Shown in pieces: positions 18,169 to 28,305 of a DNA stretch of 37,904 bases. Location: NCBI GenBank assembly GCA_021784115.1, contig JAJXTE010000011.1:1-37904 (forward strand), in the 5' to 3' direction. The stretch's first letter is position 1, and each line of letters starts with the position of its first letter. The stretch is from Pseudomonadota bacterium. Lineage in GTDB: Bacteria; Pseudomonadota; Gammaproteobacteria; Burkholderiales; Thiobacillaceae. Below the pieces are notes generated by a model. That model was not told the origin of the DNA. It saw only the letters and a program-made list of their open reading frames with translations, and made no database searches. Both the position numbers and the translations under genes were made by a program.

Positions 18169-19919
18169 ACGCGCGGCGCTTCGACGCCCTCATTATCGGC
18201 GGCGGCGGTGCCGGCCTGCGCGCAGCGCTGCAGCTGGCACGCTCGGATTACAAGGTTGCGGTGGTCTCGAAGGTTTTTCCGACCCGCTCCCACACGGTAT
18301 CGGCGCAGGGCGGCATCACCGCCGCGCTCGGCAACGTCGACGACGACCGCTGGGAATGGCACATGTACGACACGGTCAAGGGCGGCGACTGGCTGGGCGA
18401 CCAGGACGCGATCGAATTCATGTGCCGCGAGGCGGCCTCGGCCGTGTACGAGCTTGAACACATGGGGCTGCCGTTCTCGCGCCTCGACAATGGCAAGATC
18501 TACCAGCGTCCCTTCGGCGGCCAGTCCAAGAACTTCGGTGGCGCGCAGGCCACCCGCACCTGCGCTGCCGCCGACCGCACCGGCCACGCGCTGCTGCATA
18601 CGCTGTACCAGCAGAACATCGCCTGCCGTACGCAATTTTTCGACGAATACTTCGCGCTCGACGTGCTGCGCGACGCCGAGGGCTATTGCCTCGGCGTTAC
18701 CGCGATGAGCATCGAAACCGGCGAACCGCTCCTGATCGAGGCGCGCGCGACGCTGCTCGCCACCGGCGGGGCAGGGCGGGTATTCGGCAACAGCAGCAAC
18801 GCCATGATCAACACCGGCGACGGCCTCGGCATGGTGCTGCGCGCCGGCCTGCCGCTACAGGACATGGAATTCTGGCAGTTCCACCCCACCGGCATTGCCG
18901 GCGTCGGCTGCCTCATCACCGAAGGCGTACGCGGCGAGGGCGGGTGCCTTCTCAACAAGCACGGCGAGCGCTTCATGGAACGCTACGCGCCGCATGCGAA
19001 GGATCTCGCCGGGCGCGACGTGGTGGCGCGCGCGATCGCCCTCGAGATCGCCGAGGGCCGCGGCTGCGGACCGCGCGGCGATTACGTCGACCTCAAGCTC
19101 GACCATCTGGGCGAGAAGCGCATTGCGGAGAAGCTCCCCGGCATCCGCGATCTGTCGATCCGCTTTGCCGGCGTCGATCCGGTCGAGAAACCCATACCCG
19201 TCGCCCCCACCGCGCACTACATGATGGGCGGCATTCCCACCAACCTGCACGGCCAGGTTGTCGCCCCCGCGCGATTCGGACCCGAGGAACCGGTGCCGGG
19301 CCTCTACGCCGTCGGCGAATGCGCCTGCGTATCCGTGCACGGCGCCAACCGCCTCGGCGGCAACTCGCTGCTCGACCTGATCGTGTTCGGCCGCGCCGCC
19401 GGCGGACACATGCTGGAATACCTGCGCGACAATCCCTATCCGCGCCCGCTGCCTGAACACGCGGCCGAAGCCAGCCAGGCCCGGCTCGCGCGCTGGGACC
19501 GCCCTGGAAGCGAACGCGCGGCGGCGATCACCGACGATTTGCGGCGCATGATGCAGACGCACGCCGGCGTGTTCCGCACCGACGCCGTGCTGCGCGAGGG
19601 GCTGGATAAACTGACCCAGCTGGACGACCGTCTGGCGCACGCCGGACTGCAGGACACCAGCCGCGTCTTCAACACCGCGCGCATCGAGGCACTGGAACTG
19701 GAGAACCTGATCGGCGTGGCGCGCGCGACCCTGGTGTCGGCGATCCATCGCACCGAAAGTCGCGGTGCGCACACGCGGGAGGATTTTCCCGCGCGTGACG
19801 ACGAGCACTGGCTCAGGCACACGCTGTATTCGCGCGAGGGTGACCAGATGGATGCCAAGCCGGTACGCCTGAAACCGCTGACGGTGGAGTCGATCCGGCC
19901 CAAGGAGAGGGTGTACTGA
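18165..19919 (+). CDS. sdhA: Succinate dehydrogenase flavoprotein subunit SdhA
   Basis: 584 aa, the catalytic FAD subunit that oxidises succinate to fumarate. The N-terminal FAD fold is [19 protein letters not shown]. The covalent flavin His lies in [18 protein letters not shown]. Substrate and active-site motifs are [20 protein letters not shown] and [19 protein letters not shown]. The C-terminal domain ends [22 protein letters not shown] 18165 is chosen because the family starts [12 protein letters not shown]; the frame runs open through sdhD in another reading. It overlaps sdhD by 4 bp and sdhB by 1 bp. Confidence 0.96.
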   Translation: MNARRFDALIIGGGGAGLRAALQLARSDYKVAVVSKVFPTRSHTVSAQGGITAALGNVDDDRWEWHMYDTVKGGDWLGDQDAIEFMCREAASAVYELEHMGLPFSRLDNGKIYQRPFGGQSKNFGGAQATRTCAAADRTGHALLHTLYQQNIACRTQFFDEYFALDVLRDAEGYCLGVTAMSIETGEPLLIEARATLLATGGAGRVFGNSSNAMINTGDGLGMVLRAGLPLQDMEFWQFHPTGIAGVGCLITEGVRGEGGCLLNKHGERFMERYAPHAKDLAGRDVVARAIALEIAEGRGCGPRGDYVDLKLDHLGEKRIAEKLPGIRDLSIRFAGVDPVEKPIPVAPTAHYMMGGIPTNLHGQVVAPARFGPEEPVPGLYAVGECACVSVHGANRLGGNSLLDLIVFGRAAGGHMLEYLRDNPYPRPLPEHAAEASQARLARWDRPGSERAAAITDDLRRMMQTHAGVFRTDAVLREGLDKLTQLDDRLAHAGLQDTSRVFNTARIEALELENLIGVARATLVSAIHRTESRGAHTREDFPARDDEHWLRHTLYSREGDQMDAKPVRLKPLTVESIRPKERVY

Positions 19920-20614
19920 TGAAATTCCGCATCTACCGCTACCACCCCGAATCCGGCGAAAGACCCCACATGCAGGACGTCGGGCTCGACATCGACCCCG
20001 CCGGCAAGATGCTGCTCGACGCGCTGCTGGCGATCAAGGCAGAGGACGAGACGCTGTCCTTGCGCCGCTCCTGCCGCGAAGGCGTGTGCGGCTCGGATGC
20101 GGTGAACGTGAATGGCAAGAACCGGCTGGCGTGCATCACGCCGCTCACCGAGCTGAAGGAACCCATCGAAGTGCGGCCGCTGCCGGGACTGCCGGTGATC
20201 CGCGACCTGATCGTCGACATGGAGCCGTTCTACAAACAGTACCGCTCGATCAAGCCCTGGCTCATCAACGACGAGCCCGAACCCGAGGTGGAGCGCCTGC
20301 AGAGTCCGGAAGATCGCGCGCGGCTCGACGGCGCCTACGAGTGCATCCTGTGCGCGTGCTGCACCACTGCGTGCCCGTCGTACTGGTGGAACCCGGACAC
20401 CTTCGTCGGCCCGGCAGGCCTCTTGCAGGCCTACCGCTTCATCGCCGATTCGCGCGACGAGGCCACGGCCGCACGGCTCGACAACCTGGAGGACCCGTAC
20501 CGGCTGTACCGCTGCCGCGGCATCATGAGCTGCGTGGATGCCTGCCCCAAGGGGCTGAATCCGACCGAAGCGATCGGGCGCATCAAATCCTTGCTGGTGA
20601 AGCGGCGTGTCTGA
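19919..20614 (+). CDS. sdhB: Succinate dehydrogenase iron-sulfur subunit SdhB
   Basis: 231 aa. It carries electrons from FAD to quinone through three clusters. The [2Fe-2S] ligands are in SCREGVCGSDAVNVNGKNRLAC. The [4Fe-4S] and [3Fe-4S] ligands are in CILCACCTTACPSYWW and CRGIMSCVDACPKGLNP. The start [19 protein letters not shown] is typical. ATG 19919 overlaps the last base of the sdhA stop, and the sdhB end overlaps the sdhE GTG by 8 bp. Cluster loading would depend on the Isc system upstream in this window. Confidence 0.96.
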   Translation: MKFRIYRYHPESGERPHMQDVGLDIDPAGKMLLDALLAIKAEDETLSLRRSCREGVCGSDAVNVNGKNRLACITPLTELKEPIEVRPLPGLPVIRDLIVDMEPFYKQYRSIKPWLINDEPEPEVERLQSPEDRARLDGAYECILCACCTTACPSYWWNPDTFVGPAGLLQAYRFIADSRDEATAARLDNLEDPYRLYRCRGIMSCVDACPKGLNPTEAIGRIKSLLVKRRV

Positions 20615-20861
20615 CGCACTCGCCTGGCGCTGCCGGCGAGGCCTGCTGGAACTGGATCTCTGGCTGGGTGGCTTTCTACAGGCGCACCGCGCTACACTTC
20701 AGCCTTGCGAGACAGCCGCGCTGGAGCGGCTGCTGGGCCTGTCGGACATGGAGATTGTCGACCGGCTGCAAGGCCGGTCGACCGCGGGCGATGCCGAGCT
20801 TGAAATGCTTGTTCAACGCCTGCAACACTTTCGGGCAGCAACACTTTTGGAATCACAATGA
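20607..20861 (+). CDS. sdhE: FAD assembly factor SdhE
   Basis: 84 aa. SdhE helps attach FAD covalently to SdhA. The conserved RGxxE motif appears as [14 protein letters not shown] near residues 10-23, followed by [20 protein letters not shown]. It starts at GTG 20607 ([15 protein letters not shown]), overlapping sdhB by 8 bp. Its stop overlaps the gltA ATG by 4 bp. The position between sdhB and gltA is common in betaproteobacteria. Confidence 0.92.
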   Translation: MSDALAWRCRRGLLELDLWLGGFLQAHRATLQPCETAALERLLGLSDMEIVDRLQGRSTAGDAELEMLVQRLQHFRAATLLESQ

Positions 20862-22153
20862 AAAAAACCGTCACCCTCACCTTCAGCGACGGCAGCCCTT
20901 CGATTGAACTGCCGATCGAACAGGGCACCTACGGCAAGCCGGTGATCGACATCCGCGCGCTGGGCGCACACGGCTATTTCACCCACGACCCCGGCTTCAC
21001 GGCCACGTCGAGCTGCACCTCGGCCATCACCTACATCGACGGCGACGAAGGCCTGCTGTACTACCGCGGCTACCCGATCGACCAGTTGGCCTACCAGTCG
21101 GATTACATGGAAGTCTGTTATCTGCTGCTGCATGGCGAACTGCCGACCGCCGAGCAGAAAATGGCGTTTGAAGAGTCGATCCGCCACCATACCCTGCTGC
21201 ATGACCAGATGGAGAACGTGTTCCGCGGCTTTCGCCGCAGCGCGCATCCAATGGCGGTGATGATCGGTGTGACCGGTGCGATGTCGGCGTTCTACCACAG
21301 CGGACTCGACAACTTCAATCCGCAGCATCGCGAGATCGTCGCCCACCGCCTGATTGCCAAGGTGCCGACGGTGGCAGCCTGGGCCTACAAGTTCAACGAA
21401 GGCCAGCCTTTTGTCTATCCGCAGAACCGCCTGAGCTACGCGGAAAATTTCATGCACATGATGTTTTCCAGCCCCTGCGAGCCTTATGAGCCGAACCCGG
21501 TGCTGGCGCGCGCGCTCGACCGCATCTTCATCCTGCACGCCGACCACGAGCAGAATGCGTCGACCTCGACCGTACGCCTCGCTGGCTCCAGCGGCGCCAA
21601 CCCCTACGCCTGCATCGCCAGCGGCATGGCGTCGCTGTGGGGGCCGCTGCATGGCGGTGCCAACGAGGCGGTGCTGCGAATGCTGGAAGAGATCGACCAC
21701 GTCTCGAAGATCCCGGAATACATCAATCGCGCCAAGGACAAGTCGGATTCCTTCCGCCTGATGGGCTTCGGCCATCGCATCTACAAGAACATCGACCCGC
21801 GTGCCGCGATCATCCGCCAGACCTGCTACGAGGTGCTCGATGAACTCGACCTGCGTGACGATCCGCAGTTCAAGATCGCGCTCGAACTCGAGCGCATCGC
21901 GCTGGAAGACGAGTACTTCATCGCCAGGAAGCTCTACCCCAATGTCGATTTCTATTCCGGCATCATCTTCCGGGCCATGGGCATCCCCACCAGCATGTTC
22001 ACCGCGCTGTTCGCGATGGCGCGGACAGCGGGCTGGGTCGCGCAGTGGCACGAGATGCTGTCCGACCCCGCGCACAAGATCGGGCGTCCGCGCCAGCTCT
22101 ACGTCGGTTCGGCGCGACGCGAATTCGTGCCGCTGGACCAGCGCGGCGCGTAA
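20858..22153 (+). CDS. gltA: Citrate synthase GltA (type II)
   Basis: 431 aa, the size of the hexameric Gram-negative enzyme that condenses acetyl-CoA and oxaloacetate. An N-terminal beta domain ([19 protein letters not shown]) is present. Active-site regions are [35 protein letters not shown] (catalytic His) and [15 protein letters not shown] (His). The catalytic Asp lies in [17 protein letters not shown]. It overlaps sdhE by 4 bp and precedes sucA by 27 bp. Nothing unusual. Confidence 0.96.
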   Translation: MKKTVTLTFSDGSPSIELPIEQGTYGKPVIDIRALGAHGYFTHDPGFTATSSCTSAITYIDGDEGLLYYRGYPIDQLAYQSDYMEVCYLLLHGELPTAEQKMAFEESIRHHTLLHDQMENVFRGFRRSAHPMAVMIGVTGAMSAFYHSGLDNFNPQHREIVAHRLIAKVPTVAAWAYKFNEGQPFVYPQNRLSYAENFMHMMFSSPCEPYEPNPVLARALDRIFILHADHEQNASTSTVRLAGSSGANPYACIASGMASLWGPLHGGANEAVLRMLEEIDHVSKIPEYINRAKDKSDSFRLMGFGHRIYKNIDPRAAIIRQTCYEVLDELDLRDDPQFKIALELERIALEDEYFIARKLYPNVDFYSGIIFRAMGIPTSMFTALFAMARTAGWVAQWHEMLSDPAHKIGRPRQLYVGSARREFVPLDQRGA

Positions 22154-22180
22154 GGAGGCAGCCCGGCCCGCTGAATCCAG

Positions 22181-24877
22181 ATGAGCGCACCTGACTGGCA
22201 TCTGACTTCGCCGCTGTATGGCGGCAACGCGGCGTATCTGGAGCAGTTCGGCGACGACGCGCTTGCGCCTTGGCTGACGCAGCCGCTGCCGTCAGCGGAT
22301 GGCGGGTCGGACGCCGCGCAGATCGCTGTGCTGCGGCTGATCAATGCCTATCGCTACCTGGGCGTGAGGAAGGCGGAACTGGATCCCCTGCGGCGTTTCG
22401 AGCCGCCGCCGACGCCGGAACTCGATCCCGAGCACTACGGCCTGACCGAGGCCGATTTGTCGCGCGAATTCGAAACCGGCTCGCTGTTCGGCGTGGAGCG
22501 CACCACGCTGGCCGAGATTCTTCACCGCCTGAACAACGCCTATTGTGGCCATGTCGGCGTGGAATACATGCACATCACCGATGTCGCGCGCAAACGCTGG
22601 CTGCAGGAACGCATCGAGTCGGCGCAGGGGCGATTCGGCGTATCAACGGACCTCAAGAAGCAGCTGCTCAAACGGCTGACCGATGCCGAGACGCTTGAGA
22701 AATTCCTGCACACGCGCCACGTCGGGCAAAAGCGCTTCTCGCTCGAAGGCGCCGAGTCCCTGATCCCGCTGCTCGATCAGGTGATCGCGCGCTGCGCGCG
22801 CCACGGCGCCAAGGAAATCGTGATGGGCATGGCGCATCGCGGGCGCATCAACGTGCTGGCCAACATCATGGGATGTTCGCTGGAAAGCCTGTACGAAGAA
22901 CCGCGCAACGGTTACCCGGATTCGCCGCTGTCGGGCGATGTCAAATACCACCAGGGATTTTCCACCGACATCTCCACGCCCTATGGCCCGGTGCACCTGG
23001 CGTTGGCGTTCAACCCCTCGCATCTCGAGATCGTGCATCCGGTGGTGCGCGGCTCGGTGCGGGCACGGCAGGACCGGCGTGGCGACGTGCTCGGCTACGA
23101 GGTGGTGCCGGTGATCCTGCACGGCGACGCTGCGCTGTCAGGGCAGGGCGTGGTGATGGAAAGTCTCAACATGTCGCAGACGCGCGGCTTCCGGAATGGC
23201 GGTGCGATCCATGTGGTGATCAACAACCAGATCGGCTTCACCACGTCCGACCCGCGCGACGTGCGCTCGACGTTGTATTGCACCGATGTCGCGAAGATGG
23301 TCGAGGCGCCGGTGCTCCACGTCAACGGCGACGACCCCGAGGCGGTGGCCTTCGCGGTGCAGACCGCGGTCGATTACCGCTATACCTTTCACAAGAACTG
23401 CTTCATTGACCTGGTGTGCTATCGCCGTCACGGCCACAACGAGCAGGACGAACCGCTCGCCACCCAGCCGCTGATGTACCGCCGCATCCAGGCGCACCCC
23501 AGCACGCGCATCCTGTACGCGCAGCGGCTGGTCGACGAGGGCGTGCTGACGCAGGCGCAGGCCGACGACTTGGTCGACGTGTGTCGCGAGCGGCTGGAGC
23601 ACGGCGAGTTGCTGAGTTCGCCTGCCTTGTCGGATTTCAAGGCGACCTACGGCATGGATTGGGGGCGCTTCAAGCGCGGCACGGTCAGCGACGTGCCGAC
23701 TGCCGTTTCCGCCACGCGACTGGATTTTCTGGGCGAACGCATCACCACGCTGCAACACGAGATCGAACTGCATTCACGGGTGCAGAAGGTGCTCGATGAC
23801 CGTCGCCGGATGCGCGCGGGCGAATTGCCGGTGGATTGGGGGTATGCCGAGAACCTGGCCTACGCCAGCCTGCTCGATGCCGGCTACAACGTGCGGATAT
23901 CGGGCCAGGATTCGGCGCGCGGCACCTTTTTCCATCGCCATGCCGTATGGCACGACCAGAAGCGCGAGCGCCGCCAGAGCGGGGTGTATGTTCCGCTTGA
24001 ACACATCCACGACCGGCAGGGTGATTTCACCATCATCGATTCGCTGCTGTCGGAAGAAGCGGTGCTGGCGTTCGAATACGGCTATGCCACCGCCGACCCT
24101 GACACGCTGGTGGTGTGGGAGGCGCAGTTCGGGGATTTCGCCAACGGCGCGCAGGTGGTGATCGACCAGTTCATCACCAGCGGCGAAGCCAAATGGGGAC
24201 GTCTGTGCGGTCTTACGCTGATGCTGCCGCACGGGCTGGAGGGGCAGGGGCCCGAGCATTCGTCGGCACGGCTCGAACGCTATCTGCAGCTGTGCGCACA
24301 GGAGAACATCCAGGTCTGTGTGCCGACGCTGCCGGCGCAGATCTTCCACCTCCTGCGACGGCAACTCGTGCGCCCGGCGAGAAAGCCGCTGGTGATCATG
24401 AGCCCCAAGAGCCTGCTGCGCCACCCGGCGTCGACTTCATCGCTGGCGGACCTGAGCGGCGAATCGTTCCTGCCGGTCATCGACGATCCGCGTGCACCGC
24501 GTGACGCCACGCGCGTGGTGGCGTGCAGCGGGCGCGTGTGGTTCGATCTCGAAGCGGCGCGTGAGTCACGCGGGCTGGACGATGTCGCGCTGGTGCGCGT
24601 CGAGCAACTCTATCCGTTTCCCGAAGCGGCGTTCCGTGTCGTCCTCAATGCCTATCCGCAGGCCGAGACGTTCGTCTGGGCGCAGGAAGAACCGATGAAC
24701 CAGGGCGCGTGGTACCAGACCCTGCACCACCTCAACCACTGCGCGCCCGGCGGGCGCCGTTTCCATTATGCTGGCCGCCCCGCAGCTGCCGCGCCTGCGT
24801 CGGGCTACGTATCCCGCCATCGGGCGGAACTGGAAGCGATGCTGAACGACGCGCTGGAGACACCCTATGAAGCTTGA
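22181..24877 (+). CDS. sucA: 2-oxoglutarate dehydrogenase E1 component SucA
   Basis: 898 aa, slightly shorter than the usual 930-950. A thiamine-diphosphate enzyme that decarboxylates 2-oxoglutarate. Motifs: [43 protein letters not shown], the ThDP site [14 protein letters not shown] with [21 protein letters not shown], and late [13 protein letters not shown] and [16 protein letters not shown]. The N-terminal segment before residue 110, which helps bind E2 in related enzymes, is compact ([19 protein letters not shown]). The ATG 22181 has no strong ribosome site. The stop overlaps sucB by 11 bp. No E3 gene is in the window. Confidence 0.95.
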   Translation: MSAPDWHLTSPLYGGNAAYLEQFGDDALAPWLTQPLPSADGGSDAAQIAVLRLINAYRYLGVRKAELDPLRRFEPPPTPELDPEHYGLTEADLSREFETGSLFGVERTTLAEILHRLNNAYCGHVGVEYMHITDVARKRWLQERIESAQGRFGVSTDLKKQLLKRLTDAETLEKFLHTRHVGQKRFSLEGAESLIPLLDQVIARCARHGAKEIVMGMAHRGRINVLANIMGCSLESLYEEPRNGYPDSPLSGDVKYHQGFSTDISTPYGPVHLALAFNPSHLEIVHPVVRGSVRARQDRRGDVLGYEVVPVILHGDAALSGQGVVMESLNMSQTRGFRNGGAIHVVINNQIGFTTSDPRDVRSTLYCTDVAKMVEAPVLHVNGDDPEAVAFAVQTAVDYRYTFHKNCFIDLVCYRRHGHNEQDEPLATQPLMYRRIQAHPSTRILYAQRLVDEGVLTQAQADDLVDVCRERLEHGELLSSPALSDFKATYGMDWGRFKRGTVSDVPTAVSATRLDFLGERITTLQHEIELHSRVQKVLDDRRRMRAGELPVDWGYAENLAYASLLDAGYNVRISGQDSARGTFFHRHAVWHDQKRERRQSGVYVPLEHIHDRQGDFTIIDSLLSEEAVLAFEYGYATADPDTLVVWEAQFGDFANGAQVVIDQFITSGEAKWGRLCGLTLMLPHGLEGQGPEHSSARLERYLQLCAQENIQVCVPTLPAQIFHLLRRQLVRPARKPLVIMSPKSLLRHPASTSSLADLSGESFLPVIDDPRAPRDATRVVACSGRVWFDLEAARESRGLDDVALVRVEQLYPFPEAAFRVVLNAYPQAETFVWAQEEPMNQGAWYQTLHHLNHCAPGGRRFHYAGRPAAAAPASGYVSRHRAELEAMLNDALETPYEA

Positions 24878-25946
24878 GGTGCGCGTGCCCTCCCTCTCCG
24901 ATTCGGTTGCCAGCGGCACCCTGCTGCCGTGGCGCAGGCAGGTCGGCGAGACGGTCGCGCGTGACGAAACCCTGGTCGACCTGGAAACCGACAAGGTGAT
25001 CCTGGAGATCCCCGCACCGGCATCCGGCACCCTGGTCGAAGTGCGCCAGCCCGAGGGGGCCGTGGTCAAGGCCGACGAAGTGGTGGCGGTGATCGAGACT
25101 GGCGAGCATGTCGTGCCGCCAGCAGCCGCGGAAAAGCCGGTGCAGCCGGCCGCTGCCGCGACATCCGTGCCGGCGCCAACTGTGGTGTCGCCGCTGCCAG
25201 TCATGCCGCTGCCCGGTGCGGCAGCCGCCCTGCCGGCTGCCGCACCGGGCGAAAGCCGCCGCGAGCCGATGTCGCGCCTGCGCAGCCGCGTGGCCGAGCG
25301 CCTGGTCGCCGCGCAACACACCGCCGCGATGCTCACCACCTTCAACGAGGTGAACGTGCAGCCGGTGAACGAATTGCGCCAGCGCTTCAAGGCCGAATTC
25401 GAGGTCAGGCACGGCGTGAAGCTCGGCTACATGTCGTTCTTCGTGCGGGCGGTGTGTCAGGGGCTGCAGCAGTTCCCCGTCGTCAACGCCGCCATCGACG
25501 GCAACGACATCGTGTGGCAGGGCGATGCCGACATCGGCATCGCGATCTCGAGTCCGCGCGGACTGGTGGTGCCGATCCTGCGACGCGCGCAGACGCTGTC
25601 GTCAGCCCAAATCGAAGCGGCCATCGCGGACTTTGCCCGCCGCGCGCGCGAGGCGAGGCTCACCCTGGAGGAATTGAGTGGCGGCACGTTCTCGATCACC
25701 AACGGTGGGGTGTTCGGTTCGCTGCTCTCCACTCCCATCCTCAATCCGCCGCAGTCCGCGATTCTCGGCATGCATACCATCCAGGAGCGACCCGTCGCGG
25801 AAAACGGCCAGGTCGTCATCCGCCCGATGATGTATCTGGCGCTGACCTACGACCACCGCCTGATCGACGGGCGGGACGCGGTGCAGTTCCTGGTGGCGGT
25901 GAAGGCGGCGCTGGAAGCGCCCGAGCGGCTGCTGGAGGAAATGTGA
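24867..25946 (+). CDS. sucB: 2-oxoglutarate dehydrogenase E2 (dihydrolipoyl succinyltransferase) lacking the E3-binding domain
   Basis: 359 aa, about 40-60 shorter than usual SucB. The lipoyl domain (1-77) has [12 protein letters not shown] with lipoyl Lys K43. The catalytic domain begins near residue 130 ([16 protein letters not shown]) and holds [13 protein letters not shown], with H330 and D334 in the active site. Between them lies only an Ala/Pro linker of about 50 residues ([16 protein letters not shown] and similar). The peripheral subunit-binding domain, normally about 35 residues with a GTGxxGRI motif, is absent. Human DLST also lacks it. It overlaps sucA by 11 bp and the following ATPase gene by 4 bp. 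How E3 is recruited is open. Confidence 0.93.
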   Translation: MKLEVRVPSLSDSVASGTLLPWRRQVGETVARDETLVDLETDKVILEIPAPASGTLVEVRQPEGAVVKADEVVAVIETGEHVVPPAAAEKPVQPAAAATSVPAPTVVSPLPVMPLPGAAAALPAAAPGESRREPMSRLRSRVAERLVAAQHTAAMLTTFNEVNVQPVNELRQRFKAEFEVRHGVKLGYMSFFVRAVCQGLQQFPVVNAAIDGNDIVWQGDADIGIAISSPRGLVVPILRRAQTLSSAQIEAAIADFARRAREARLTLEELSGGTFSITNGGVFGSLLSTPILNPPQSAILGMHTIQERPVAENGQVVIRPMMYLALTYDHRLIDGRDAVQFLVAVKAALEAPERLLEEM

Positions 25947-26758
25947 GCGTGGCGGAAAACCTGGTCGAGGTGCGCGACCTGCATTTCTCGTACGACAGCA
26001 ATGCCGTTCTGAAGGGCATCAATCTCGCGATTCCCCGCGGCAAGGTCGTCGCCATCCTGGGCGTCAGCGGCTGCGGCAAGACCACGCTCTTGCGCCACGT
26101 CGGCGGCCAGTTGAGGCCGCTACGCGGCAGCGTCAAGTTCGACGGCCAGGTGGTGCACGAGCTCAACAGCACCGAGCTCTACGCAATACGGCGCAAGATG
26201 GGAATGATGTTCCAGGTCAGCGGCCTGTTCAGCGACCTGTCGGTGTTCGACAACATCGCCTACCCGATGCGCGAGCATACCGACCTGCCGGAAGACGTCA
26301 TCCATGACCTGGTGCTGATGAAGCTGCACGCCGTCGGCCTGCGTGGCGCCCACGCCCTGCGGACCAGCGAACTGTCGGGTGGCATGGAGCGCCGGGTGGC
26401 GCTGGCCCGGGCGATCGCGCTCGACCCCATGCTGATCATGTACGACGAGCCCTTCGCCGGCCTCGACCCGATCTCGCTCAACACCATCGCCAGCCTGATC
26501 CGGCGGCTCAACGACGCACTCGGGCTGACCTCGATTGTGGTGACGTACGATGTCTCGGAGTCGCTGAAGGTCGCAGACTACGTCTATTTCATCCACAACG
26601 GCGTGGTCGTGGCCGAAGGCGACGCGTCCGCGATGGTCGACTCGCCCGATCCCTTCGTGTATCAGTTTGTCCACGCCAAGCCCGATGGCCCGGTGGCGTT
26701 CCAGTACCCGAGCCGGCCTTATCCGGAAGAACTGGAGATCACGCCCGCCGCCAAATAA
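25943..26758 (+). CDS. MlaF-like ABC transporter ATP-binding protein
   Basis: 271 aa from GTG 25943, overlapping the sucB stop by 4 bp; GTG 25949 is an alternative. Resembles MlaF, the ATPase of the phospholipid-transport Mla complex. Walker A is GVSGCGKTT (40-48); the Q-loop is [26 protein letters not shown]; the signature is [14 protein letters not shown] (144 on); Walker B is [12 protein letters not shown] with E169. The switch (H-loop) position reads VVTYDVSES: Tyr202 instead of His. The codon is TAC, so this is a real substitution in the sequence given. A C-terminal tail ([20 protein letters not shown]) is typical of betaproteobacterial MlaF. No permease or MlaD gene is nearby. Confidence 0.85.
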   Translation: MSVAENLVEVRDLHFSYDSNAVLKGINLAIPRGKVVAILGVSGCGKTTLLRHVGGQLRPLRGSVKFDGQVVHELNSTELYAIRRKMGMMFQVSGLFSDLSVFDNIAYPMREHTDLPEDVIHDLVLMKLHAVGLRGAHALRTSELSGGMERRVALARAIALDPMLIMYDEPFAGLDPISLNTIASLIRRLNDALGLTSIVVTYDVSESLKVADYVYFIHNGVVVAEGDASAMVDSPDPFVYQFVHAKPDGPVAFQYPSRPYPEELEITPAAK

Positions 26759-26783
26759 GGCAATCCGCGCCTGTGCCGCTCGC

Positions 26784-27128
26784 CTATTCGTCCAGCAGCG
26801 TCACCGTGGTGTCGGCCGTGGCCAGGTCGATGTCCAGCTGCACCACGCAGTATTCGTTCAGTTCGTCGATCGGCGTGGGGTCGTCGGCGCAGCTGCAGCC
26901 GGCGATGATTCCCGTGTAGAAAATCCCGGCCTTCACCCGGATCAGCCCGGGCTCCTCATGCGCGCCGATGACCATCGCCTGGAAGGGCCGGTCCGTGACG
27001 TGGCTGCTGCGGGCCAGCCCCTGTTGCAGCGGCAGCGCAGTGGCATCCTGTTGTTCGATTTCGCCCTTGAGAACGTCCCCGAATGCGGGGGTGTCCCAGG
27101 CATTCAATGATTCCGGCAGTCGCAGCAT
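26784..27128 (-). CDS. Conserved-looking protein of unknown function with Cys-Ser-Cys motif
   Basis: 114 aa from ATG 27128 (MLRLPESLNAWDTPAFGDV); the frame is open 24 codons further upstream. GGAGG lies 11 bases before this ATG. I do not recognise the family. Features: an Ala/Leu-rich N part, a beta-strand-rich middle (FQAMVIGAHEEPGLIRVKAGIFYTGIIAGCSCADDPTP) with a CSC pair, a third Cys (NEYC), and an acidic end (DIDLATADTTVTLLDE). It is soluble with no signal peptide. It converges with the MlaF-like gene, 25 bp apart, and follows the methyltransferase gene on the minus strand by about 100 bp. Confidence 0.7.
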   Translation of the reverse strand: MLRLPESLNAWDTPAFGDVLKGEIEQQDATALPLQQGLARSSHVTDRPFQAMVIGAHEEPGLIRVKAGIFYTGIIAGCSCADDPTPIDELNEYCVVQLDIDLATADTTVTLLDE

Positions 27129-27228
27129 GGCAGCGTGTTCCTCCTCGGGTGACAGGTCGGACAGATTGCCAGATCGGCCGCCAAAAAGCAGCCCTGGCAT
27201 TCCGGGCGAACAGGTGGATGAGGCCGCT

Positions 27229-27885
27229 TCACGCCGCGACTGCCTCGCCCCAGTAGTTGAAGGTCAGCAGCCGCGGACCGGGCAGGTAACGGGTCTGCAG
27301 GCTATCGCAGCGGAACCCCGCTTCGTCCAGCAGGGCCGGCACGTCCCGGTCCAGATGGCAGCCGCCGGCGATCTTCTGCCAGTGCGGCTGCAGCCTGCTT
27401 TGCCAGCGCCGCACGTTTTCGTCGGGCGCGCGGCCGTGCTCGCAGAACAGCAGCCGGCCACCCGGCACGAGCACGCGACGCATTTCCCGCAGTGCCACGA
27501 CGGGATCGGCGATCGTGCAGAGCGTGTAGGTGGTGACGACCGTGTCGATGCTGGCCTCCTCGAGCGGGATTGTCTCGGCCGTCACCCCGACGAGCTCGAC
27601 GTCGAGCCCCGCCCGGGCGATGCGCTTCGATGCCAGCCGGTGCATCTGCAATGCAGGGTCGACGCCGATGATGTAGCTGACCCGGGAGGTGTCGTAGAAG
27701 GGCATGTTGAGCCCGATGCCGACCTCGAGGACGCGGCCGTGCGCCAGCGGCACGATCATCGCGCGCTGGCGGCGGATCGGCTTCATGCCGCAGGCGAAAT
27801 CCAGAAGGTGGGGGAGCACGTGGCGGTCGTACCAGCTTGCGTTCGTGCGGGCGCCTTGTTCAGGTTGTCGGGAAAAGTTCTTCAT
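27229..27885 (-). CDS. Class I SAM-dependent methyltransferase
   Basis: 218 aa. The SAM-binding fold is visible: motif I VLEVGIGLNMPFY (about residues 52-64), the acidic loop IIGVDPALQMH, IDTVVTTYTLCTIAD and VLVPGGRLLFCEHG. This pattern resembles the methyltransferase-11 / METTL7-like group. The N-terminal NASWYDRHVLPHLLDFACG is also typical. Substrate is unknown. Its ATG directly follows the stop codon of the upstream glyoxalase-fold gene (TGAATG), so the two are in one operon. Confidence 0.85.
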   Translation of the reverse strand: MKNFSRQPEQGARTNASWYDRHVLPHLLDFACGMKPIRRQRAMIVPLAHGRVLEVGIGLNMPFYDTSRVSYIIGVDPALQMHRLASKRIARAGLDVELVGVTAETIPLEEASIDTVVTTYTLCTIADPVVALREMRRVLVPGGRLLFCEHGRAPDENVRRWQSRLQPHWQKIAGGCHLDRDVPALLDEAGFRCDSLQTRYLPGPRLLTFNYWGEAVAA

Positions 27886-28284
27886 TCAGACATGGGGGAA
27901 GTCCGGATTGTGCGCAACCTCCCACAGGAAGCCGTCGGGGTCACTGAAATAGCCGGCGTAGCCGCCCCAGTCGGTGGGCTGCCCGGGCCTGGTCACGGTG
28001 CCGCCGCAGGCCGCGGCGCGGGCCAGCAGCGCATCCACTTCCGCTGGCGAGCGCACGTTGTGCGCCAGCGCGAAGCCCCGAAAACCGGCGCCCTCCGGCG
28101 CAAGGCCGGCATCCGCGGCGAGGCTTTCCCATGGCCAGAGCGCAAGCCAGGTTTTCCCAAGCTCGAAGAAAGTGATCGAGGGTGGCGTCTGCAGCCGCGG
28201 CAGGCCGAGGCATTCCTGGTAGAAGCGGGTGGCACGCGCGAGGTCAGCGACGCCGAGGGTGATGAGGCTGATGCGGGGTTCCAT
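27886..28284 (-). CDS. VOC (glyoxalase/bleomycin-resistance fold) family protein
   Basis: 132 aa. Two betaalphabetabetabeta units are seen: RISLITLGVADLARATRFYQECLGLP and, in the second half, GYAGYFSDPDGFLWEVAHNPDFP. These are typical vicinal-oxygen-chelate motifs; YFSDPDGFLWEVA contains the metal-ligand Glu. The first metal position, near the start, is Thr rather than His, so metal use is uncertain. AGGAGA lies 5 bases before the ATG. It is the upstream partner of the methyltransferase. Confidence 0.85.
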   Translation of the reverse strand: MEPRISLITLGVADLARATRFYQECLGLPRLQTPPSITFFELGKTWLALWPWESLAADAGLAPEGAGFRGFALAHNVRSPAEVDALLARAAACGGTVTRPGQPTDWGGYAGYFSDPDGFLWEVAHNPDFPHV

Positions 28285-28305
28285 GGCGGTCTCCTGGCGG
28301 TGCGT

